This document shows positions 8,142 to 16,994 of a DNA stretch of 64,000 nucleotides, piece after piece. The DNA is from an uncultured Bacillota bacterium (lineage in GTDB: Bacteria; Bacillota_I; Bacilli_A; RF39; UBA660). Numbering within the stretch: position 1 is the first letter of the stretch; every line of letters starts with the position of its first letter. The stretch lies in the NCBI GenBank assembly GCA_958428295.1, contig CAUAFL010000003.1, positions 53,705 through 117,704 on the forward strand. The letters are read 5' to 3'. Position numbers and translations under genes: made by a program. The notes below the pieces were generated by a model. That model did no database searches. It was not told the origin of the DNA and worked only from the letters and a program-made list of their open reading frames with translations.

Positions 8142-8405
8142 TTGAAAACGCGTAAAATACCACTTCGTACTTGTGTAGTGACAAAAGAGAAGGTTGATAA
8201 ACGTCAACTGTTACGCATTGTTCGTACTAAGGAAGGTGAGGTAAAAGTTGACCAAAGTGGTAAAATGAATGGACGTGGTGCATATATTAAGAAAGATGTA
8301 AATGTCTTAAAAGAAGCGAAACAGAAAAATAGTCTAGGAAACAAATTAGAGTGTAGAATTCCAGAAGCTATTTATGAGGAGATCGAAATGATTTTAAGTG
8401 ATTAA
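8142..8405 (+). CDS. rnpM: RNA-binding protein RnpM/YlxR (DUF448)
   Basis: An 87-aa basic protein with the family motifs KIPLRTCVVT, RIVRT and NGRGAYI. In B. subtilis the homologue binds the RNase P RNA and modulates RNase P. The likely start is TTG at 8142, 6 bases after AGGAGGG; the ATG at 8136 abuts that site. It lies between nusA and infB as in other Firmicutes, but the usual next gene ylxQ (L7Ae-like) is missing. Confidence 0.9.
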   Translation: MKTRKIPLRTCVVTKEKVDKRQLLRIVRTKEGEVKVDQSGKMNGRGAYIKKDVNVLKEAKQKNSLGNKLECRIPEAIYEEIEMILSD

Positions 8406-8425
8406 AAAGAAAGAGGTGAAAGTGA

Positions 8426-10558
8426 ATGAACGTAAGAGAATATGCCGAGGATATCGGTGTGACAGTGGAAGAAATTATCAAACATATGGAACGTTTAGCA
8501 ATGCCAGTAGATGATTTAGAAAGAACTTTAAGTGATGAAGAGATTATTCTTTTAGATAATTCTATCCAGGATGAGGAAGATTATGTGGTAGATGATGAAA
8601 AAGAGGCTTTAGCGAGTGATTTTGCTTTAGATGAGAAAGCAGAACAAATAGCTTATGAGACACATTTAACTGATGATAAAGAAATTAAAATAACAAAAGT
8701 AAAGTCGAAACCCCTTAAAGTTGTCGATTCGAAACAACCTTCTTCCTTTAAGGCTGATCGTAAGAAAATGTATAAACATAAAGAAAAGTTGCAGAGTAAT
8801 GAGCAAAGTTTAGAAGAGAACGTGCTTCTTTATAAAGAAGGCATGACGGTTGGTGATTTAGCAACTTCCTTAGCTGTTAGTAGTGGTGAAATTATTAAAA
8901 AATTAATGGGGCTAGGGGTTATGGCTACGGTTAATCAGGTTCTTAGTTTTGAAGATGCTTCTATTTTAGCACTAGATTATGACAAGGTTTTACGAAAAGA
9001 AGAAACGGCGGATATTACTAATTTTGAAAATTATGAGATAGCTGATACAGAGGCAAGTTTAGTAGAGCGGCCGCCAGTTGTTACGATCATGGGACATGTT
9101 GATCACGGAAAGACAACTTTGTTAGATACGATTCGCAAAAGTGATGTTGCTAGCGGCGAAGCAGGAGGAATTACGCAGGCGATTGGAGCTTATCAAGTAA
9201 CTTGTCAAGGAAAAGAGATTACTTTCATCGATACCCCTGGACATGCGGCTTTTACCGAGATGCGAGCTCGTGGAGCTTCTGTTACAGATATTGTTATTAT
9301 TATTGTGGCTGCTGATGATGGAGTAATGCCACAAACTAGAGAAGCAATTGATCATGCCAAAGCGGCTGGCGTTCCCATTATTGTAGCAATTAATAAGATT
9401 GATAAACCAGAAGCCAATGTTGAACGAGTTTTAACAGGCTTATCCGAAGCTGGCTTAACGCCAGAAGAATGGGGTGGAGATACGTTAATAGCCCGTATTT
9501 CTGCTTATACTGGAGAAGGCGTTACGGAATTATTAGAAATGATTTTATTAGTAGCGGAGATGCAAGAATTAAAAGCTAACCCTGCTCGTTATGCCACCGG
9601 AGCTGTTTTAGAAAGTCAAATGGATAAACATGTTGGTAGTGTTGTTACGCTATTAATTCAAAATGGAACTCTTCGTTTAGGAGATCCTCTTGTTGTTGGC
9701 ACTATTTATGGAAAGGTACGTACATTAAAAAACGATCGAGGCGAAAATATTGTGGAAGCGACGCCTTCTATGCCTGTGGAAATTACGGGATTATCTAGTG
9801 TCCCTAGTGCAGGAGATAAGTTTATGGCTTTTGAAACGGAGAAACAAGCGAAGGCAATTGCCCTGGAACGTACTTTAAGAGCGAAAGAAGCAGATAGTAA
9901 TCGTACAGGAATGAGTTTAGAGGATTTATTTGGTCAGATTAATGAAGGCTTGAAGGAAATCAATGTAGTGTTAAAAACGGATGTGAATGGTAGTTTAGAG
10001 GCTGTAAAAAAATCTCTTGAAAAAATCGAAGTGGAAGGCGTTAAAATTAATGTCATTCGCGGAGGTGTGGGAGCGATTACTGAAAGTGATGTTGTTTTGG
10101 CGCAAGCATCAAATGCTATTATTATTGGTTTTAATGTTCGTGGTACTGCGAAGGTAAATGATATTGCCAAAGAATATAATGTTGAAATTCGATTATATGA
10201 TATCATCTATAAAGTAGTTGAAGATATGGAAGCCGCCATGAAAGGAATGTTAGAACCTGAATATGAAGAAAAAGTAGTGGGGACGATGGAAGTACGGCAA
10301 TTATTTAAATTTTCTAAAGTGGGAAATATTGCTGGTTGTCACGTATTAAGTGGTAGTATTAAGAGTAATAGTAAAGCTCGTGTAGTTCGCGATGGCATTG
10401 TTATTTATCATGGGGCGATTAAGTCATTACAACATGAAAAAGATCAAGTCAAAGAAGTGACAAAAGATATGGACTGTGGTGTTACCTTAGAAAATTTCCA
10501 GGATTACCAGGAAAATGATTTAATTGAAGTTTATCAATTAGTGGAAATAAAGCGTTAG
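8426..10558 (+). CDS. infB: Translation initiation factor IF-2
   Basis: A GTPase that places initiator tRNA on the 30S subunit and promotes subunit joining. 710 aa. A charged N-terminal region holds two IF2_N modules (about residues 1-50 and 135-190). The G domain has G1 GHVDHGKT, G2 GGITQAIG, G3 DTPGH and G4 NKID; domains II-IV (beta barrels and fMet-tRNA binding) run to the C-terminus. AGAGGTG lies 7 bases before the ATG. It is the fourth gene of the rimP operon. Confidence 0.97.
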   Translation: MNVREYAEDIGVTVEEIIKHMERLAMPVDDLERTLSDEEIILLDNSIQDEEDYVVDDEKEALASDFALDEKAEQIAYETHLTDDKEIKITKVKSKPLKVVDSKQPSSFKADRKKMYKHKEKLQSNEQSLEENVLLYKEGMTVGDLATSLAVSSGEIIKKLMGLGVMATVNQVLSFEDASILALDYDKVLRKEETADITNFENYEIADTEASLVERPPVVTIMGHVDHGKTTLLDTIRKSDVASGEAGGITQAIGAYQVTCQGKEITFIDTPGHAAFTEMRARGASVTDIVIIIVAADDGVMPQTREAIDHAKAAGVPIIVAINKIDKPEANVERVLTGLSEAGLTPEEWGGDTLIARISAYTGEGVTELLEMILLVAEMQELKANPARYATGAVLESQMDKHVGSVVTLLIQNGTLRLGDPLVVGTIYGKVRTLKNDRGENIVEATPSMPVEITGLSSVPSAGDKFMAFETEKQAKAIALERTLRAKEADSNRTGMSLEDLFGQINEGLKEINVVLKTDVNGSLEAVKKSLEKIEVEGVKINVIRGGVGAITESDVVLAQASNAIIIGFNVRGTAKVNDIAKEYNVEIRLYDIIYKVVEDMEAAMKGMLEPEYEEKVVGTMEVRQLFKFSKVGNIAGCHVLSGSIKSNSKARVVRDGIVIYHGAIKSLQHEKDQVKEVTKDMDCGVTLENFQDYQENDLIEVYQLVEIKR

Positions 10559-10602
10559 CGATAGGTATTTAGAAAATAAGAAATTAAAAGAAGGAGAAAA
10601 AA

Positions 10603-11508
10603 GTGAAGAACGGAAGTCATTATGGTAGGAAAGGATTGTTTATTCTATTCATCGTAATTATTGTTTTGTTGGTTGGATATATCGTCTATGATAAAGTATT
10701 AGCGCCCAAAGAAATTTCTAAACAACAAAAAGAAAATCCCAAACAAGGGCTCATTGTCAGTAAACTAGAGAAAACGGAGATTGCTAATAAAATTAAGTTG
10801 CTTGCTTTAGGCGGTAATCAGGATTATATCACGACGGAAGAAGATAATAGTTTCTTTTCAATGCTATACTATGTTGATTCATTGTTTGAAAAAGCAGCTA
10901 TCACAGAAGATGAAAAAGCAACTATTGCTTTAAATGCTTGTACTAAAAATAATGTTATCATTCCTACGGAGAATGTTAGTAATAGTTTGGTGAAAGAGTA
11001 TTTGTTAGAACAGCAACAAATAGGTGGGTCACTAACTAATATTTGGCAAATCAGGGTAGAGGATGCGAAACAACAATATACTAGTTTGTTTAGTAGTGAA
11101 ATGGAAGTGAAGGATCATTATGGTAAGTGTCCACAGTTCTATTATGATCAAGCAAATCAAGTGTACTTTGGTATAGAAGCTTGTGGTGGTACATCTTCTG
11201 GTGGTTTTTATTTATTTCCATCAGATTATCAGAAAATAAATAAAGAAACCATTAGCGTCAATGTTACCTTAGCCTTTGGTGTTACTACTGAAGAAAGTGA
11301 TTGGGAAATATATAAAAATTATGAAGGTATTAATGATAAGGCATTTTTATATGAGAAGTTTCCTAATACCTTTAATGATCATTATGACTATCTAGGAGCT
11401 TTTAAAATCACGGAAGAAAATAAAAATCAATTTACTAATTATCTATTAGAATTTAAGGAAAACGAGGATGGTACTTACTATTTCCATTCTATTAAATTAC
11501 AATCGTAA
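10603..11508 (+). CDS. Membrane-anchored extracellular protein of unknown function
   Basis: A 301-aa protein with GTG start (AAGGAG 6 bases upstream). A basic N-terminus is followed by one membrane helix at about residues 10-30 (LFILFIVIIVLLVGYIVY) and no lipobox, so the remaining 270 residues should face outside. The exported part has two close Cys residues near CGG and no family I recognise. It lies 44 bases after infB and ends at a terminator, so it is probably co-transcribed with the translation operon although unrelated in evident function. Confidence 0.7.
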   Translation: MKNGSHYGRKGLFILFIVIIVLLVGYIVYDKVLAPKEISKQQKENPKQGLIVSKLEKTEIANKIKLLALGGNQDYITTEEDNSFFSMLYYVDSLFEKAAITEDEKATIALNACTKNNVIIPTENVSNSLVKEYLLEQQQIGGSLTNIWQIRVEDAKQQYTSLFSSEMEVKDHYGKCPQFYYDQANQVYFGIEACGGTSSGGFYLFPSDYQKINKETISVNVTLAFGVTTEESDWEIYKNYEGINDKAFLYEKFPNTFNDHYDYLGAFKITEENKNQFTNYLLEFKENEDGTYYFHSIKLQS

Positions 11509-11515
11509 GTTTTTT

Positions 11516-11559
11516 AAAGCAATCGTAGGAATCAAAAACAGTAACGATTGCTTTTTTTT
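11516..11559 (+). terminator. Intrinsic terminator ending the rimP-infB transcript
   Basis: AAAGCAATCG (11516-11525) pairs with CGATTGCTTT (11545-11554) around a 19-nt loop, followed by a T-run. Confidence 0.85.
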
Positions 11560-11632
11560 GGAATAAGTGGTTTTAATTTTTAAAGATTGATGACAGAAGA
11601 TATTATTTTTGCTATGGTTTGGATTACTTTCA

Positions 11633-11641
11633 TGATATACT
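11633..11641 (+). promoter_or_regulatory. Extended -10 promoter of rbfA-truB
   Basis: TG-A-TATACT, 30 bases before the rbfA start, placed just after a terminator. No clear -35. Confidence 0.65.
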
Positions 11642-11671
11642 AATTTTGAAGAAAGTTAGGAGGATCAGAGA

Positions 11672-12025
11672 ATGAGTAATATTAAAATTGAAAGATTAAA
11701 TGATGCGATTCAAGAGGAGATTAGCAAAATTTTAATGACAGAAATAAAGGATGAGGAAATTCATTTTGTAACGATTACGGATTGCTCTGTGGCTAGTGAT
11801 CTGTCGGTTTGTAAAGTGTATTTTACGGTGTTAGATATTACTAAGAAAGATACGGTTTTACAAGCGTTACAGGGAGCTGCTAGTTTTATTAGAGGAAAAC
11901 TTAGTGAACGTCTTACTGTACGTCATACGCCAGAATTACGGTTTATTTATGATGAGTCGATTGCTTATGGGGAACATATTGATCAGTTAATTGAACAGTT
12001 GCATGAGGATACTGATGAACTATAA
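11672..12025 (+). CDS. rbfA: 30S ribosome-binding factor RbfA
   Basis: A 117-aa KH-type protein that binds the 5' helix region of 16S rRNA during late 30S maturation. Family features: an N-terminal RLNDAIQEEISKIL helix, a VTITDCSVASDLSVCKVYF strand pair, and a C-terminal LRFIYDESIAYGEHIDQLI. A good AGGAGGAT site precedes the ATG. It overlaps the next gene (VanY-TruB) by 11 bases, so the two are translationally coupled. Confidence 0.93.
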   Translation: MSNIKIERLNDAIQEEISKILMTEIKDEEIHFVTITDCSVASDLSVCKVYFTVLDITKKDTVLQALQGAASFIRGKLSERLTVRHTPELRFIYDESIAYGEHIDQLIEQLHEDTDEL

Positions 12026-13421
12026 AATTGTCGTTAATCGTCAACAACCTTATCAAAGTAGTGATTTTGCCAATTGTCGTTTTGTCTCTTTTACCAATGT
12101 AGAAGGGGTCTCTTTGCGTTTAGAGAAAAAAACGTATCAAGCGTATATCGCTTTCAAAAAAGCTTTGGAAAGTAAAAATATTTTTATTGAAATAATAAGT
12201 GGTTATCGTTCTTTTGAAGAGCAGCAAGCGTTGATAGATGATTTTACAAGAAATTTTGGAAAGATGTATGTTACCTCTTATGTTGCTCCTGTTACTTGTA
12301 GTGAGCATCATACTGGTCTTTGTTTTGATATTGGTTTTTTGGAAGAAGGAACCTTGATTTGCAAAAATGAAATTTTATTATCTTCTAAATATAACGAAAC
12401 ATTTGCTACCGTTCATTCGTTATTAGCAAGTTTTGGTTTTATTTTGCGTTATCCCTTGAGAAAAGAAGAAATTACAGGCTATTCTTATGAACCTTGGCAT
12501 TTCCGTTATGTAGGAAAAGCAACTGCTCAAATACTAAAAAGTCATGATTTAGTGTTAGAAGAATATGATACAATGTATCATCGTTCTGGTGTTTTGATAG
12601 TTAATAAACCTAAAGGGATGACTTCTCGTGAGGTGGTTAATCAAATCAGCAAGATCTATGATACTCCTAAGGTAGGACACAATGGTACTCTTGATCCTTT
12701 AGCGACTGGTGTTTTGGTAGTGACGATTGGAAAGGCTACTAAGATTAATGAGTTATTGACTGCTAGTGATAAAGAATATATTGCTACGGTGGTTACGGGG
12801 TATCAAACAGATACCTTAGATGTGGAAGGAAATGTTCTCTTAACAGATGCCAGCTATGTCACAGAAGAGGAATTAGCAGCAGTATTTGAAGTGTTTCCAA
12901 GAACTTATATGCAGGAAGTTCCTATCTATTCTGCAGTGAAAGTAGCTGGTAAGAAGTTGTACGAATATGCCCGCGCTTCGCAGACAGTTTCTTTACCCAA
13001 ACATACTGTTACCCTTAAAGAATTGACATTATTGGAAGTACAAGAGACAATGTTTCGGTTTAAAACCGTAGTAACCAAAGGAACTTATATTCGCAGTCTT
13101 ATTCGTGATTTAGGGGTAAAGCTCAATAAATTATTAACAATGCAAGAGTTAGTCCGCACAAGACAGGGGCAGTTTTCATTAAGGGATGCTATCCCCCTTA
13201 ATGAGGTAACGATTACGACGCCTTTATTGCCTTTAGAAAAGGTGTTACCTTATCCAGTGATAGAACTGACGACGACTTGTTGGCAAAAGGTACAAAATGG
13301 TCAATGGTTAGAAAATAAAGATCAAATTGAAGAGGCAGTCCTATTTACTTATGGTGGAAAAGTAAAAGCCCTTTATCAAGTCAAGGGGACTTTGTTAAAA
13401 CCTTGGAAAATGTTTCTTTAA
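12015..13421 (+). CDS. truB: Fusion: VanY-type D-Ala-D-Ala carboxypeptidase domain + tRNA pseudouridine-55 synthase TruB
   Basis: One uninterrupted 468-aa frame. Residues 1-180 are a peptidase M15B/VanY domain: the Zn motif SEHHTGLCFD (S96, H98, D105) and EPWHFRY (E159, H162) are intact. Residues from about 187 are TruB (GVLIVNKPKGMTS, catalytic Asp227 in NGTLDPLATG, then KxYEYAR and the C-terminal PUA-like part), which makes pseudouridine 55 in tRNA. There is no signal peptide or membrane helix. GAGGA 5 bases before the ATG at 12015 sets the start. An internal in-frame ATG at 12573 could start TruB alone, but it has only a weak AGAAG site. The gene sits in the normal truB place; ribF, usually next, is missing. 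Confidence 0.9.
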   Translation: MNYKIVVNRQQPYQSSDFANCRFVSFTNVEGVSLRLEKKTYQAYIAFKKALESKNIFIEIISGYRSFEEQQALIDDFTRNFGKMYVTSYVAPVTCSEHHTGLCFDIGFLEEGTLICKNEILLSSKYNETFATVHSLLASFGFILRYPLRKEEITGYSYEPWHFRYVGKATAQILKSHDLVLEEYDTMYHRSGVLIVNKPKGMTSREVVNQISKIYDTPKVGHNGTLDPLATGVLVVTIGKATKINELLTASDKEYIATVVTGYQTDTLDVEGNVLLTDASYVTEEELAAVFEVFPRTYMQEVPIYSAVKVAGKKLYEYARASQTVSLPKHTVTLKELTLLEVQETMFRFKTVVTKGTYIRSLIRDLGVKLNKLLTMQELVRTRQGQFSLRDAIPLNEVTITTPLLPLEKVLPYPVIELTTTCWQKVQNGQWLENKDQIEEAVLFTYGGKVKALYQVKGTLLKPWKMFL

Positions 13422-13476
13422 GAAGGCGTTTTCTGCTTCTTAGATCGTCTTGGCGGTAATTCCTGCTAGAAATAAC

Positions 13477-13505
13477 TAGACAAAACGATCCTTTTGTAGT
13501 ATAGT
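13477..13505 (+). promoter_or_regulatory. Sigma-A promoter of rpsO
   Basis: TAGACA (13477-13482), a 17-base spacer, TATAGT (13500-13505). It leaves a leader of about 85 nt before the rpsO start. Confidence 0.75.
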
Positions 13506-13511
13506 AAATAT

Positions 13512-13597
13512 GCTTACCAATTCTACGTAATAGGAGTTCTTCCTTACACCTATTTCTTGGAGTTTGGTGAATTTATAAGGAAAGGAAGTGTTTTCGT
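13512..13597 (+). promoter_or_regulatory. rpsO 5' leader, candidate S15 autoregulatory region
   Basis: The leader contains a possible ATAGG/CCTAT stem (about 13530-13552) and the ribosome site AAGGAAAGGAAG close to the start. S15 represses its own mRNA through leader structures in several bacteria, but these are not conserved in sequence, so the role here is inferred. Confidence 0.35.
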
Positions 13598-13867
13598 ATG
13601 GCTTTAACAAAAGCTGACAAACAACAAATCATTAAGGAATTTGCACGTAGTGAGAATGATACTGGTTCTGCAGAAGTACAAATTGCTATTTTAACAAAGG
13701 AAATTAACAATTTAACGGAGCATTTAAAAGAACATAAACATGATCATCATTCCCGTCGTGGACTTCTTATGAAAGTAGGACAACGGCGTAATATGCTTAG
13801 TTATTTAGCGAAGAATGATGTAGCTCGTTATCGTGAAGTTGTTAAAAAATTAGGTTTAAGAAAGTAG
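13598..13867 (+). CDS. rpsO: 30S ribosomal protein S15
   Basis: An 89-aa primary 16S rRNA-binding protein. The full family length is present, with hallmark segments DTGSAEVQIA, LTEHLKEHKHDHHSRRGL and RRNMLSYL. It has its own promoter and terminator and is followed by pnp, the widely conserved rpsO-pnp pair. Confidence 0.98.
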   Translation: MALTKADKQQIIKEFARSENDTGSAEVQIAILTKEINNLTEHLKEHKHDHHSRRGLLMKVGQRRNMLSYLAKNDVARYREVVKKLGLRK

Positions 13868-13896
13868 ACACTATTTTTAGTGTCCCTTTTTCTTTT
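13867..13896 (+). terminator. Intrinsic terminator between rpsO and pnp
   Basis: GACACTA (13867-13873) pairs with TAGTGTC (13878-13884) around a TTTT loop, followed by CCTTTTTCTTTT. It overlaps the last base of the rpsO stop. pnp has no obvious separate promoter, so read-through probably supplies it. Confidence 0.85.
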
Positions 13897-13913
13897 AGAA
13901 AATGAGGTATTGT

Positions 13914-16085
13914 ATGGAAAAACAGGTATTTGAAAAAGATTTTTATGGTCGAAAAATAATTGTGGAGCATGGAGAATTAGCAAAACAAGCCTCTGGTTCT
14001 GTGCTCGTACGCTATGGGGATACGGTTGTTTTAACGGCTACTGTTGTCAATCAACAAAATGATTTATTACGTGACTTTTTTCCGTTAACTGTTAATTATC
14101 AGGAAAAATTGTATTCCGTAGGAAAAATCCCTGGTGGTTTTATTAAACGAGAAGGGCGGCCAACAGAAGCTGCCACGTTAGCAGCACGGATGATTGATCG
14201 TCCTATGCGGCCCCTTTTTAAAGAGGATTTTAAAAACGAGGTTCAAGTAATTAACACAGTGTTAAGTGTTGATCAAGATTGTTCACCTGAATTAACGGCT
14301 ATGTTTGGATCAAGTTTAGCAACGATGTTAACGGGGGCTCCATTTGCAGGACCTATCGCCGGTGTGAAAGTTGGTTATGTTGATGGGCAGTATATCATTA
14401 ATCCTACGCCTGAAGAGCTGGATCAGAGTGTGCTAGACTTAACCGTAGCGGGAACGAAAGATGCTATTAACATGGTGGAAGCTGGAGCCAAAGAGGTAAG
14501 TGAAGAAATCATGTTAGATGCGCTGATGGTAGCTCATGAAAACATTCAGAAATTATGTGCTTTTCAGGAGGAAATACTAGAAAGTATTGGTGTTGAAGCG
14601 ATGACTTATGAAACCTTAGAAATTGCTGAAACATTGCGTTTAGAAGTAAAAGAATTAGTAGAAGATGATATAGATAAAGCGCTTCGGGTTAAAGATAAAT
14701 TAGAAAAGTACCAACGTTTAGCGGAGATTAAAGAAGCCATAGTGGAAAAGTATCGACGAGAAAGTACTTTAGAGGAAGAAGAACTTTCGTATTTATTAAT
14801 AAAAGTAAAGGCGATTCTTGAAGAGGTTGAATATCAATTGTTCCGGCAAATTGTTGTGAGGGAACATATTCGGTCTGATGGAAGAAAGATGGATGAGATT
14901 AGGCCACTCTCCACAGCGATAGATTTATTGCCTAGAACTCATGGTTCTGCGCTTTTCACACGGGGAGAAACGCAGTGTCTATCGGTAACAACGTTAGGAG
15001 CTTTAGGGGAACATCAAATATTAGATGGTTTATCCTTAGAAGATGAAAAAAGATTTATGTTACATTATAATTTCCCGGCATTTTCGGTAGGAGAGACTGG
15101 TCGCTATGGTAGTCCTGGTCGTCGGGAGATTGGCCATGGTGCCCTAGGAGAAAGAGCGCTACTTCAAGTTATTCCTAGTGAAGAAGAGTTTCCTTATACT
15201 ATTCGTATAGTATCAGAGATCTTAGAGAGTAATGGTAGTAGTAGTCAGGCTAGCATTTGTGCTGGTTGTATGAGTCTAATGGCTGCTGGTGTGCCAATTA
15301 AAGCACCGGTTGCGGGGATTGCCATGGGATTAATTACTAACGAAGATGAGTATACTATTTTAACAGATATAGCGGGGATGGAAGATCATCTTGGGGATAT
15401 GGATTTTAAAGTAGCGGGAACGCAAAAGGGAATTTGCGCTTTACAAATGGATATCAAAATTAAAGGTGTTACGAAAGAAATTCTTAAGGAAGCACTAAGT
15501 CAAGCACGTAAAGCTCGGTTGGAAATTTTGGAAGTACTGACTAAGGAAATTTCTGAACCACGAAAAGAAGTATCTAAATATGCACCTAAGACGAAAGTAT
15601 TTTATATTTCGCCAGCTAAGATACGGGATGTGATTGGTAAAGGCGGAGAGATGATTACAAAGATCATTTGTGAATGTAGTCATGTTAATGATGTAAATAG
15701 TATTGGTGCTGTAAAAGTAGATTTAGAAGATGATGGCCGTGTTATCATTTATCATACGGATCAGGCAATTATTGATCAAACAGCGAAGATGATTCAGGAT
15801 GTGGCCCGCGAAGTAGAAGTAGGAAAAATCTATGAAGCCAGGGTAATTAAAATCGAAGAGTTTGGTTGTTTTGTTGAACTATGGCCGGGTTGTGAGGGAT
15901 TAATTCATATTTCACAACTAGCAAAAGAACGAGTTAATAAAGTTGAGGATATTGTAAAAGTCGGAGATAGTCTTTTAGTGAAAGCAATGGGACTCGATAA
16001 ACGTGGTAAGCAGAATTTTTCGCGGAAAGAAGCTTTGTTTGAATTACAAGGAGGAAGTTCGGGAAAGGATAAAGAAAAGAAATAA
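13914..16085 (+). CDS. pnp: Polyribonucleotide nucleotidyltransferase (PNPase)
   Basis: 3'-to-5' phosphorolytic exoribonuclease of mRNA decay. 723 aa: RNase PH domain 1 (about 1-220), all-helical linker, RNase PH domain 2 (about 310-540, with GRYGSPGRREIGHG and the catalytic Asp-rich DHLGDMDFK), KH (about 555-610, IGKGGEMI) and S1 (about 620-690, GKIYEARVIKIEEFGCFVE). Of two in-frame ATGs, 13914 is 5 bases after GAGGT and fits the usual N-terminus; 13902 precedes that site. Confidence 0.97.
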   Translation: MEKQVFEKDFYGRKIIVEHGELAKQASGSVLVRYGDTVVLTATVVNQQNDLLRDFFPLTVNYQEKLYSVGKIPGGFIKREGRPTEAATLAARMIDRPMRPLFKEDFKNEVQVINTVLSVDQDCSPELTAMFGSSLATMLTGAPFAGPIAGVKVGYVDGQYIINPTPEELDQSVLDLTVAGTKDAINMVEAGAKEVSEEIMLDALMVAHENIQKLCAFQEEILESIGVEAMTYETLEIAETLRLEVKELVEDDIDKALRVKDKLEKYQRLAEIKEAIVEKYRRESTLEEEELSYLLIKVKAILEEVEYQLFRQIVVREHIRSDGRKMDEIRPLSTAIDLLPRTHGSALFTRGETQCLSVTTLGALGEHQILDGLSLEDEKRFMLHYNFPAFSVGETGRYGSPGRREIGHGALGERALLQVIPSEEEFPYTIRIVSEILESNGSSSQASICAGCMSLMAAGVPIKAPVAGIAMGLITNEDEYTILTDIAGMEDHLGDMDFKVAGTQKGICALQMDIKIKGVTKEILKEALSQARKARLEILEVLTKEISEPRKEVSKYAPKTKVFYISPAKIRDVIGKGGEMITKIICECSHVNDVNSIGAVKVDLEDDGRVIIYHTDQAIIDQTAKMIQDVAREVEVGKIYEARVIKIEEFGCFVELWPGCEGLIHISQLAKERVNKVEDIVKVGDSLLVKAMGLDKRGKQNFSRKEALFELQGGSSGKDKEKK

Positions 16086-16100
16086 TAGCGAATTATTAAA

Positions 16101-16132
16101 ATATGCCTAGTGATAGGCATATTTTTTCTTTT
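16101..16132 (+). terminator. Intrinsic terminator after pnp
   Basis: Perfect 9-bp stem ATATGCCTA (16101-16109)/TAGGCATAT (16114-16122) with a GTGA tetraloop and a T-rich tail. Confidence 0.93.
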
Positions 16133-16302
16133 CCCATAATTTCCCATAACTTTTCGAAATTTTCACCAACTTTTTCCAGTAAGATGAATATATCGAAAGG
16201 AGATGATAGATGTAGAAAAATAGTAATCTAACTTAAAATAACCTTCATAATCGTCATAGATAAGAAAGGAGGCTGATAATGATAGAAATGAACAATGAAT
16301 AG

Positions 16303-16311
16303 TGTTATACT
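16303..16311 (+). promoter_or_regulatory. Extended -10 promoter of the two-component operon
   Basis: TG-T-TATACT, only 20 bases before the response regulator start at 16332. The ribosome site GGTGGTGAT lies right after it, so the leader would be very short. Confidence 0.65.
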
Positions 16312-16331
16312 ATTGGTGGTGATGAAGAACG

Positions 16332-16994
16332 ATGTATAAGATATGTTTAGTAGAAGATGAGATAGATTTACAAGCGGTTGTAAAAATGTATCTAGAAAAA
16401 GCCGGCTATGAAGTGGTTGCTTTTATGAAAGGTGCGGAAGCGATTTCCTATATTGGGCAGCCAGTCGATGTTTGGATTTTAGATATAATGTTAGGAGATG
16501 ATGTCAATGGTTATGATGTAATCAAAGCAATCCGTGAAAAATATCCTGATGTGCCAGTTATTTTCACTTCGGCAAGAGATCAAGATTTGGACCGGATATT
16601 AGGCCTTGAATTAGGGAGCGATGATTACATAACGAAGCCTTATTCTAGTAAAGAATTAGTTTTACGTGTTAATAACATTATTAAAAGAGTTTATCAAAAA
16701 CAACCGAGTCATATTTTAACTTACTCTGTTTATACAATTGATGTCGATAAAAGAGTTGTGGTGTTGAAGGAAAAAGAGTTAAAATTGACAACATTAGAAT
16801 TTGATTTATTACTTTTATTTGTTGAGAATATTGGAAAAAGTTTTTCAAGAGAAGAAATATTGGCCTCTGTTTGGGGCATGGACTACTTTGGCTCAGATCG
16901 AGCCGTTGATGATCTTGTTAGAAGACTACGAAAAAAAATGCCGAAGTTAAATGTGGGAACGGTTTATGGCTATGGGTATAGGCTAGCGCAATGA
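16332..16994 (+). CDS. OmpR/PhoB-type response regulator
   Basis: A 220-aa cytoplasmic regulator. Receiver domain: acidic pair EDE near residue 8, phospho-acceptor Asp in WILDIMLG (about residue 51), and Lys in TKPYSSKEL (about 102). The C-terminal winged-helix DNA-binding domain (about 125-218) has the LTTLEFDLL and SDRAVDDLVRRLRKK helices and GYGYRL wing. The stop overlaps the start of the kinase gene by 4 bases (ATGA), so the pair is coupled. The signal is unknown. Confidence 0.93.
   Translation: MYKICLVEDEIDLQAVVKMYLEKAGYEVVAFMKGAEAISYIGQPVDVWILDIMLGDDVNGYDVIKAIREKYPDVPVIFTSARDQDLDRILGLELGSDDYITKPYSSKELVLRVNNIIKRVYQKQPSHILTYSVYTIDVDKRVVVLKEKELKLTTLEFDLLLLFVENIGKSFSREEILASVWGMDYFGSDRAVDDLVRRLRKKMPKLNVGTVYGYGYRLAQ

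Noticed and set aside
16194..16302. Tiny reading frames with good ribosome sites before the two-component operon (for example 16279-16302, seven residues)
   Set aside because: They lie upstream of the likely promoter of the operon, so they would not be on its leader. The peptides are not otherwise meaningful.
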